43,898 bases of DNA from Gemmatimonadota bacterium (GTDB taxonomy: Bacteria; ARS69), in assembly GCA_030747075.1 (NCBI GenBank), contig JASLLL010000024.1, forward strand, positions 1-43,898. The letters run 5' to 3'. The stretch's first letter is position 1. Every line of letters begins with the position of its first letter. The position numbers and the translations under genes are program-made. This document shows positions 37,749 to 43,898 of this stretch, one piece after another. The notes under the pieces were generated by a model. The model searched no databases, was not told the DNA's origin, and saw nothing but the letters and a program-made list of their open reading frames with translations.

Positions 37749-39386
37749 ATGCCAGCGAACATCGACAAATGGGATGTCGAAAACGAAGAGTTCTGGGCGA
37801 GCACAGGTAAGAGTGTTGCGACCAGAAACCTGTGGATCTCGATCCCGAGTCTGCTGTGCGGTTTTGCCGTCTGGCTCATGTGGGGGATCATTACGGTCCA
37901 GATGAAAAACCTCGGGTTCCCGTTTGCACAGACGGAACTCTTCACACTCACGGCCATCGCGGGGCTCACGGGTGCGACGCTTCGCATTCCCAGCACCTTC
38001 TTTATCCGCCTGGCGGGCGGACGAAACACCATCTTCTTCACCACCGCGCTCCTGATGATTCCGGCGCTCGGTTCCGCCCACTTCCTGAAGAACCCGGACA
38101 CCCCGCTCTGGGTATTCCAGATTCTGGCGTTTCTGTCCGGAATCGGCGGTGGGAACTTTGCGTCTTCCATGTCCAACATCAGTTTCTTCTACCCGAAGCG
38201 CGTGCAGGGCTACGCGCTGGGCATGAACGCCGGGCTCGGGAACTTCGGTGTGACGACCATGCAGATTCTGATTCCGCTCTGCATGACGGCCGCCATTGTC
38301 GGGCCGCTGAGTGGTCCCTCGATGGAACTGGCCACGACCAGCGGCACCATCTTCAAGCGCATTCCGGCAGGGTCGCAGACATGGCTCTCCAGCGCGGGTT
38401 GGGTGTGGATGTACTGGCTGATTCCACTGGCATTCCTTGGCTGGACACGGATGAACAACATCACCACCGATTCCGTCACGCCGGGCTTGAAAAACCCACT
38501 GGTCTCGTTTGGCCGGATCGCCTGGCTGCTTCTGATCGGGTTTGTGACGGCAGGTGTGGGTCTGTTCTTCATTCTTCAGTACGCGGCCCTCACATGGGTC
38601 AAGTGGATCGTGCTGCCCGCCGTGATTGGGGCGACGGTCGTCCTGATGAAGGCACTCTCGCCCGGCGAAATCAAAGGCAACCTGGACAGGCAGTACAAGA
38701 TCTTCGGCAACAAGCATACCTGGGTGATGACCATCATTTACACGATGACCTTTGGTTCGTTCATCGGGTTCTCCGCGGCCGTGGGGCTGGCCATCAAGTT
38801 CATCTTCGGCTTTCAGCACGGCATGGTGGATGGCGTCATGGTGCACGGCGGCATGGTGGACGGAGTGTTGTCCGCAGCCGGGAACAACGCGAAGGCTCCG
38901 CCCACCTTTATGTTTGTCTGGGTGGGTGCGTTTGTGGGTGCGCTGATTCGCCCAATCGGAGGAATGATTGCGGACAAGGTCGGTGGCGCCATTGTGACAC
39001 AGGTGGTCGCCGTGGTGATGACGCTCTCCGCGATCGGCGTGGGCTACTACTCATCCCTTGCGTATCAATCGATGACGCCGGAGACCTACTTCATTCCGTT
39101 CTTTGTGCTGATTGTCATTCTGTTTGCCGCGACGGGCGTCGGAAACGGCTCCACATTCCGCACGATCTCCATGGTGTTCAACCAGGAACAAGCCGGACCG
39201 GTTCTCGGATGGACTTCCGCAGTCGCCGCGTACGGCGCTTTCCTGATTCCAAAACTGATCGGCGAGCAGATGAAGGCAGCCACCCCGGAAGTCGCCATGT
39301 ACGGACTGGCCGTCTTCTACGCGTTCTGCGCAGTCCTGAACTGGTGGTACTACCTCGGTCCGAAGGCGGAGCACAAGAACCCGTAG
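37749..39386 (+). CDS. narK: MFS nitrate/nitrite transporter (NarK type)
   Basis: The 545-residue protein has about 12 membrane segments and the NarK-type opening W-DVENEEFW-ASTGKSVATRNLW. Both nitrate signature motifs are present: GGGNFASSMSNISFFYP and GVGNGSTFRTISMVF. An insertion with a repeated GMVDGV/HGGMVDGV stretch lies in the middle (about 358-375). By similarity to NarK/NarK2 it should exchange nitrate for nitrite, but transport mode cannot be set from sequence. A GGAG site precedes the ATG; the gene is followed 36 bases later by a second transporter gene. Confidence 0.9.
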   Translation: MPANIDKWDVENEEFWASTGKSVATRNLWISIPSLLCGFAVWLMWGIITVQMKNLGFPFAQTELFTLTAIAGLTGATLRIPSTFFIRLAGGRNTIFFTTALLMIPALGSAHFLKNPDTPLWVFQILAFLSGIGGGNFASSMSNISFFYPKRVQGYALGMNAGLGNFGVTTMQILIPLCMTAAIVGPLSGPSMELATTSGTIFKRIPAGSQTWLSSAGWVWMYWLIPLAFLGWTRMNNITTDSVTPGLKNPLVSFGRIAWLLLIGFVTAGVGLFFILQYAALTWVKWIVLPAVIGATVVLMKALSPGEIKGNLDRQYKIFGNKHTWVMTIIYTMTFGSFIGFSAAVGLAIKFIFGFQHGMVDGVMVHGGMVDGVLSAAGNNAKAPPTFMFVWVGAFVGALIRPIGGMIADKVGGAIVTQVVAVVMTLSAIGVGYYSSLAYQSMTPETYFIPFFVLIVILFAATGVGNGSTFRTISMVFNQEQAGPVLGWTSAVAAYGAFLIPKLIGEQMKAATPEVAMYGLAVFYAFCAVLNWWYYLGPKAEHKNP

Positions 39387-39422
39387 GAGCGGGTCGTCGC
39401 TTCGCCCCCACCCCTGGAGGAA

Positions 39423-41219
39423 ATGCGGATCATGCAGGTTCAGAACAAAGCGACATCCATTGACCTGTTCAGCCTGAAGACACCGCAGATGCGGACGTTC
39501 CATATGACATGGTTCGCCTTCTTCCTGTGCTTCTTCGCGTGGTTCGGGATTGCCCCGCTGATGGCGGTAGTTCGCGGCGAACTGGGGCTGACCAAGGCGC
39601 AGATCGGAAACACGATCATCGCGTCGGTGGCCATTACCATCGTCGCGCGACTGTTCATCGGCTGGCTCTGCGACCGGATTGGTCCCCGATTGAGCTACAC
39701 CTACCTGCTGCTCATCGCGTCGCTCCCCGTCATGGGGATCGGCCTGTCGAACGGGTACACCTCGTTCCTGCTCTTCCGGTTGGGAATCGGGACGATCGGC
39801 GCGGCGTTTGTGATCACGCAGTACCACACCTCGGTGATGTTCGCGCCGAACTGCGTGGGAACGGCCAACGCCACTTCGGCCGGTTGGGGAAACCTCGGTG
39901 GCGGCGTGACCCAGATGGTGATGCCGCTGGTCTTCTCTGGCTTTCTCGCACTCGGATTTTTGGAACCGTCGGCGTGGCGCCTGTCGATGGTGGCGGCCGG
40001 GTTGGTCTGTTTTCTCGCCGGGTTGGCGTACTACTTCTTCACCACGGACCTTCCGGACGGAAACTTCAAGGACCTTCGCGCTCAGGGCAAGATGCCCACA
40101 GTGGAGAAGACAAAGGGCGCGTTTTGGGTGGCGGCGCGGGACCATCGCGTGTGGGCGCTCTTTCTGATCTACGGGGCGTGTTTCGGGATCGAACTGACGA
40201 TCAACAACATTGCGGCCATCTACTACATGGACTACTTCTCGCTGGGCCTGAAGACTGCGGGGTTGGTCGCGGGACTTTTTGGGTTGATGAACATCTTCGC
40301 AAGAACGATGGGGGGGTTCATCAGCGACCACTTCGTCGCAAAGGGCGGCCTTCACGGACGGGTCAAGTGGCTCTTCATAGCCCTTTTGATCGAGGGAATC
40401 GCACTGGTGTTCTTCTCGCGGATGACGGCGATCGCGCTGGCCATCCCGATGATGATCGTCTTCAGCCTTTTTGTGCAGATGTCCGAGGGCGCGACCTACT
40501 CGATCGTCCCGTTCATCAACAAGAAGGCGCTCGGGGCTGTTGCGGGAATCGTCGGGGCTGGCGGAAACATGGGTGCCGTGAGTGCCGGGTTTCTGCTTCG
40601 CGCCGAGGCCATCTCCTACCCGCAGGCACTCCTGATACTGGGAGGACTGGTCGCGGTCTGCTCCTTCGCGACATTTGCCGTGCGCTTTCGCCCGGAGGAA
40701 GAGGCGGAGGCGGCACGGGAGTTTGAGGTGGCGCAGGAGGCCCAGCGCATCGCGAAGGCGGGCCGGGCCACGATTCACGACCTCATCCCCGGGATTCGCC
40801 ATGTGCGCCCAATGGACGCGCTTCGGATTTACCTGGGGATCGCGCTTGTGATCAAGGGCGTCTACTTCATCATGCACATGTCGGAACTGGAAGGGATGCT
40901 CGGCAGCAACCTCGGACAGGGCGAGATCATGATTGCGTGGTCGGTGGTCTTTGCGCATGTGATCGGCGGGGCTGCGCTGGCACTTGGGTTCGTCACACGC
41001 GTGGCCGCCGCCGCAAACGCGGTGATCCTGGTGGGAGCGGCCATCGTCGGCGGCGTGGCTGCGGGCACCGCCGGAGAGTTGGTCGTCACGAGCACGAGTT
41101 TCCAGTTCACGCTCTTCGTTCTGTTCAGTCTGGTACTTCTCGTCTGGCGCGGATCGGGTCCGTTCTCGGTGGACCATCTTCTCCGCATCGATGTGGACAA
41201 GGAGCCCGAGATTTTCTAG
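39423..41219 (+). CDS. NarK-type nitrate transporter fused to a C-terminal DoxX-like membrane domain
   Basis: The first 430 residues form an MFS transporter with the nitrate signature (NATSAGWGNLGGGVTQMV) and MFS motif-A-like RLFIGWLCDRIG, resembling NarK1/NrtP. A charged linker (about 430-460, EEEAEAAREFEVAQEAQRI) leads to a second hydrophobic part at about 464-590. That part is LRIYLGIALVIKGVYF, then IAWSVVFAHVIGGAALALGFVTRVAA and a terminal helix ending VWRGSGPFSVD. It resembles four-helix DoxX-type proteins. The reading frame is continuous, so it is a true fusion rather than two genes. ATG at 39423 sits too close to GGAGG (39415-39419); ATG at 39432 is an alternative. The role of the fused domain is unknown. 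Confidence 0.85.
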   Translation: MRIMQVQNKATSIDLFSLKTPQMRTFHMTWFAFFLCFFAWFGIAPLMAVVRGELGLTKAQIGNTIIASVAITIVARLFIGWLCDRIGPRLSYTYLLLIASLPVMGIGLSNGYTSFLLFRLGIGTIGAAFVITQYHTSVMFAPNCVGTANATSAGWGNLGGGVTQMVMPLVFSGFLALGFLEPSAWRLSMVAAGLVCFLAGLAYYFFTTDLPDGNFKDLRAQGKMPTVEKTKGAFWVAARDHRVWALFLIYGACFGIELTINNIAAIYYMDYFSLGLKTAGLVAGLFGLMNIFARTMGGFISDHFVAKGGLHGRVKWLFIALLIEGIALVFFSRMTAIALAIPMMIVFSLFVQMSEGATYSIVPFINKKALGAVAGIVGAGGNMGAVSAGFLLRAEAISYPQALLILGGLVAVCSFATFAVRFRPEEEAEAAREFEVAQEAQRIAKAGRATIHDLIPGIRHVRPMDALRIYLGIALVIKGVYFIMHMSELEGMLGSNLGQGEIMIAWSVVFAHVIGGAALALGFVTRVAAAANAVILVGAAIVGGVAAGTAGELVVTSTSFQFTLFVLFSLVLLVWRGSGPFSVDHLLRIDVDKEPEIF

Positions 41220-41233
41220 GGTTCGCGATGCAG

Positions 41234-41254
41234 GGGGGCGGCACGCCGTCCCCC
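41234..41254 (+). terminator. Hairpin after the nitrate operon
   Basis: gggggcgg (41234-41241) pairs with ccg-t-ccccc (41246-41254), leaving a one-base bulge and a CACG loop. No T-tract follows, so termination is doubtful; the next gene has its own GAAGGAA ribosome site. Confidence 0.35.
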
Positions 41255-41297
41255 GCGTCGTCCGCAGGCGTGTCCGGTGATGACGAGAAGGAACTCC

Positions 41298-42215
41298 ATG
41301 AAGACAGGTGGAACCGTTTCCCTTCGGGACCTGGTCTCGGAGGCGGAGGTTATTCTGCGTTCGGGCAACTGCTCGTGCAGTGAAGACCCCCGCCGGGAAG
41401 CCACCACATTGCTGGAGGCGGCAGTTGGCGCAACACGCGTCGATATTCTCGTCCGGCCGGACTTGACCGCCGACGCGGAAGGCGTGGCGCGATACATGGA
41501 GATGATCGACCGCCGGTCCAAGGGAGTGCCCCTGCAGTTGTTGGTCGGGAAGACCGGGTTTCACGACATCGTCCTTCGCGTGGAACGCGGAGTGTTCATC
41601 CCGCGCCCTGAGACGGAAGTGCTGGTAGAACTGGCCCTCGGCGCGATCCGGGAGCGCCTGTCCTCCAGCACGGAACCCATTCGCGTTCTGGACCTGTGCA
41701 CGGGAACCGGCGCCGTCGCCATTGCCGTGGCCGCCAGCGTCCGGGACTCCACGGACAGTCGCGTCTCTATCCACGCCGGAGATCTGAACTCTCGAGCGGT
41801 TCGTCTGGCACGAACCAACGCACAGGAATCAGAAGTGGCGGATCTGGTGGAAGTGCGCCGCTCGGATCTCTTCTCCGCGTTCAAGGACCTCCTCGGGACC
41901 GTGGATGTGCTGACAGCGAACCCGCCATACATCGACCCAAAGGAGAGGGACACACTCCCCCCGGAAGTGAAAAACGCAGACCCGAAGGAAGCGCTCTTCG
42001 ACCCTGCGGGAGGTACGGGGTTTCACCAGAGGATCGCGGAACAGGCGCGGGAGTTTCTGCAGCCCGGCGGATGGCTTCTTTTTGAAATCGGCGAGGCACA
42101 GGGGCCGGAAGTGCGCGACCAGTTGGAGATGCTGGGCTTTGTGGACGCGGAAGTGCTGCCGGACTTCGCAGAGCGGAACCGGATTGTGCGCGCCCGGTGG
42201 ATGGGTCAGGAGTAG
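41298..42215 (+). CDS. prmC: Release factor glutamine methyltransferase
   Basis: PrmC (HemK) methylates the Gln of the GGQ motif in RF1 and RF2. The 305-residue product has an N-terminal helical domain and a SAM-binding Rossmann fold with VLDLCTGTGAVAIAVA. The catalytic NPPY motif is at about residue 208 (TANPPYIDPKERDTL). PRPETE (IPRPETEVLVELAL) is the family signature before the fold. The normal Gly-rich loop GxGSG is CTGTG here. ATG at 41298 follows GAGAAGGAA; an in-frame ATG at 41277 lacks a good site. Its substrate gene prfA is 11 kb away. Confidence 0.94.
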   Translation: MKTGGTVSLRDLVSEAEVILRSGNCSCSEDPRREATTLLEAAVGATRVDILVRPDLTADAEGVARYMEMIDRRSKGVPLQLLVGKTGFHDIVLRVERGVFIPRPETEVLVELALGAIRERLSSSTEPIRVLDLCTGTGAVAIAVAASVRDSTDSRVSIHAGDLNSRAVRLARTNAQESEVADLVEVRRSDLFSAFKDLLGTVDVLTANPPYIDPKERDTLPPEVKNADPKEALFDPAGGTGFHQRIAEQAREFLQPGGWLLFEIGEAQGPEVRDQLEMLGFVDAEVLPDFAERNRIVRARWMGQE

Positions 42216-42265
42216 ATCCGGCGGACTGATTCGTTCGTCGGGAAGGGAGCGGGACGCTGGACGCC

Positions 42266-43516
42266 ATGGTCGTGCAGGGAAACGGTCCTCTGCGGGGCCG
42301 CGTTTCCGTCAGCGGGTCGAAGAACGCCGCGCTTCCCGTGCTGGCCGCGTCGCTTCTCTTCGACAAGCCCTCCGTGGTGGACCGCGTTCCCGATCTCCGC
42401 GACATCGACACGCTGCGCAGCGTTCTGACCACACTTGGCGCACGCTCCTCCCACGAGAACGGCACGGTCACGATGGATGCGTCGCACCTCACATCTTGCG
42501 AGGCGCCGTACGAACTGGTGCGCACCATGCGAGCGTCCGTCTATGTGCTGGGCCCACTTCTTGCGCGGATGGGCCGGGCGCGGGTTTCGCTGCCGGGCGG
42601 CTGCGCGTGGGGTCCAAGGCCGGTGGATCTCCATGTGCAGGCCATGCAGAAGCTCGGCGCGAAGGTGGAGATTGAGCACGGGTACATCGTGGCCGAGGCA
42701 CCATCGGGCGGGCTTCGCGGCGCGGAGATACACTTCCCCATTTCCAGCGTGGGCGCGACCTGCAATGCGCTCCTGGCCGCCGTCCTTGCGAGCGGACAGA
42801 CCGTGCTCGGAAACGCTGCCGCGGAACCGGAGGTGGTGGCACTGGCGGACTATCTGGTCGCGTGCGGTGCGAAGATCTCGGGCGCGGGCACCAAGACGAT
42901 TACCGTGGACGGCGTGTCGCAAATGACGCCGACGCGCTGGGCCGTGATCCCGGACCGGATCGAGGCGGGGACCTTTCTTGCGGCGGCGGCCATCACTGGC
43001 GGGGATATCACGCTGGATGAGTGTCGTGCGGACCACATGGACGCCGTGCTGGAGAAACTGCGCGAGATGGGCGCCGCGGTGGAGGTGGACGCGACGACCG
43101 TACGCTGCCATGCGCCGGACGCTCTGGGCGGCGTTCATGTGCTGACCGCAGTCTATCCCGGCTTCCCGACGGATATGCAGGCGCAGATGATCGCGCTGGC
43201 GTGCATGGGGTGCGAGACCTCAGTGATTTCGGACACGATCTACACGGATCGCTTCACCCATGTGCCGGAACTGAGGCGCCTGGGCGCGGACATTCGCCTG
43301 GATGGCAACACGGCGGTCGTACACCCGGCGGACATGCTCCAGGGTGCCCATGTCATGGCGACGGACCTTCGCGCCTCCGCCGCGCTCATCATTGCGGGAC
43401 TCGTGGCGAAGGGGAAGACAACGATCCACCGCGTCTACCACCTCGACCGGGGCTACGAACGCATCGAGGAAAAGCTCCGTGCTGTGGGCGCGGACATCCA
43501 CCGCATTTCGGAATAA
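42266..43516 (+). CDS. murA: UDP-N-acetylglucosamine 1-carboxyvinyltransferase
   Basis: MurA transfers enolpyruvate from PEP to UDP-GlcNAc, the first committed step of peptidoglycan synthesis. The 416-residue product has K20-N21 (SGSKNAALP), the reactive C113 in SLPGGCAWGPRPVDLH (the fosfomycin target), and late signature TDLRASAALIIAGLVAKG. Both halves of the inside-out alpha/beta barrel are present. The usual MurA N-terminus (MDKLVI) is shorter here; a CTG at 42257 could add three residues. Presence of Cys rather than Asp predicts the fosfomycin-sensitive form. Confidence 0.95.
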   Translation: MVVQGNGPLRGRVSVSGSKNAALPVLAASLLFDKPSVVDRVPDLRDIDTLRSVLTTLGARSSHENGTVTMDASHLTSCEAPYELVRTMRASVYVLGPLLARMGRARVSLPGGCAWGPRPVDLHVQAMQKLGAKVEIEHGYIVAEAPSGGLRGAEIHFPISSVGATCNALLAAVLASGQTVLGNAAAEPEVVALADYLVACGAKISGAGTKTITVDGVSQMTPTRWAVIPDRIEAGTFLAAAAITGGDITLDECRADHMDAVLEKLREMGAAVEVDATTVRCHAPDALGGVHVLTAVYPGFPTDMQAQMIALACMGCETSVISDTIYTDRFTHVPELRRLGADIRLDGNTAVVHPADMLQGAHVMATDLRASAALIIAGLVAKGKTTIHRVYHLDRGYERIEEKLRAVGADIHRISE

Positions 43517-43525
43517 CCCCGCGCG

Positions 43526-43898
43526 TCAGCGAACGCGCACGAGCTTTCCGGTCGCGGGTCCGAGGTCTGTTTCCATCCGGTAGAAGTACACACCGGCGGC
43601 GACCGGTCGCCCGGTGTGATCGCGCCCGTCCCAGCGAACCGTGTGAGTCCCCGCAGAGACGGGCCCGTCCAGCAGCGTGCGGACCCACCGCCCCGCGGAG
43701 TTGTGAATGCGAAGGCTGGCGCGGGAGCCGCCCTCCGGGAGAGAGAAGCGAATGTTCGTCTCGTGCCGGAAGGGGTTCGGGAAACCGGGACCTCCGGCGA
43801 TCTGCACGGACGGGTGCGTCAGCGACTCCACGGCGGTCGCGGCGAAGAGGCCGGCAATCTCCGTGGCGTCCAGGGCGCGGTTGTGAATGCGGACATCG
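43526..43898 (-). CDS. C-terminal part of a secreted LamG-domain protein with FlgD-like sorting domain
   Basis: The frame runs off the right edge of the window; 123 residues are visible. The first residues (DVRIHNRALDATEIAGLFA) match the end of LamG/concanavalin-A-like domains. After a short linker comes a beta-sandwich tail with FPNPF, NIRFSLPEGG, SLRIHNSAGRWVRTLL, HTVRWDGRDHTGRPVAAGVYFYRM and a basic KLVRVR end. This is the FlgD-Ig/type IX-like C-terminal sorting domain common in FCB-group and related candidate phyla. The protein is therefore probably exported and cell-surface attached or released. It converges on murA with ten bases between the stops. Confidence 0.85.
   Translation of the reverse strand, partial: DVRIHNRALDATEIAGLFAATAVESLTHPSVQIAGGPGFPNPFRHETNIRFSLPEGGSRASLRIHNSAGRWVRTLLDGPVSAGTHTVRWDGRDHTGRPVAAGVYFYRMETDLGPATGKLVRVR

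Noticed and set aside
39051-41774. Very long minus-strand open frame (907 codons) opposite the narK genes and the prmC start
   Set aside because: It is a shadow of high-G+C coding on the plus strand. Its translation is low-complexity Arg/His/Gln/Asp, while the plus strand has clear NarK motifs.
43521-43538. Hairpin gcgcgt-cagcga-acgcgc between murA and the convergent gene as a bidirectional terminator
   Set aside because: The stem is only 6 bp, overlaps the stop codon of the minus-strand gene and has no T-run on either side.

Overview
The window is a G+C-rich, gene-dense stretch of chromosome from a Gram-negative bacterium. Most reading frames abut or overlap, and GTG and TTG starts are common. 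The rightmost protein (minus strand) ends in a FlgD-like/type IX-like C-terminal sorting domain with the FPNPF motif. That domain, the multihaem cytochromes, a TPR-sulfatase lipoprotein and the very high G+C together suggest an uncultivated FCB-superphylum-type lineage (Eisenbacteria, Krumholzibacteria or Latescibacteria-like). This placement is inference, not proof.

Left part (1-15464). The window opens with the 3' end of an FGE/SUMF1-fold (C-type-lectin-like) gene. Its last codons look like the variable region of a diversity-generating retroelement, and a perfect 10-bp inverted repeat follows at the stop codon. After a 16-bp inverted repeat enclosing a 20-C homopolymer comes a housekeeping run: M23 endopeptidase, ABC-F ATPase, AMIN/LysM amidase, ispG, holA, holB (with an unusual insertion), a lipoprotein, a YbbR protein and tsaD. 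Next is a three-gene signalling module with ATGA overlaps: a REC-GGDEF-like regulator, a soluble histidine kinase fused to GAF and degenerate HD-GYP domains, and a lone REC protein.

Middle (15496-29954). On the minus strand lies a compact set resembling a porin-cytochrome conduit: an octahaem lipoprotein, an outer-membrane beta-barrel and a small octahaem periplasmic cytochrome. It is well suited to moving electrons across the outer membrane. On the plus strand follow a sulfatase-TPR lipoprotein, priA, a TPR protein, a ketol-acid-reductoisomerase homologue lacking key catalytic residues, and then rho, rpmE, a DUF1385 gene and prfA.

Right part (30165-43898). An 11-kb nitrate-respiration operon occupies the space between prfA and prmC-murA, which are neighbours in many bacteria. 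Its order is dihaem cytochrome c, narG, narH, narJ, narI, narK and a second narK fused to a DoxX-like domain, an order like the NarC-led operon known from Thermus. Quinol oxidation by NarI, the cytosolic molybdenum reductase NarGH, the NarJ chaperone and two nitrate/nitrite transporters form a complete nitrate-to-nitrite module. With the cytochrome conduit this points to flexible anaerobic respiration. prmC and murA resume the housekeeping run, and the window closes inside a convergent LamG-domain secreted protein.

The strongest candidates for something new are the diversifying C-terminus at the left edge, the miniature conduit, the kinase/HD-GYP fusion, the NarK-DoxX fusion and the altered KARI and delta' proteins. 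No tRNA, rRNA, CRISPR array or insertion sequence was recognised.
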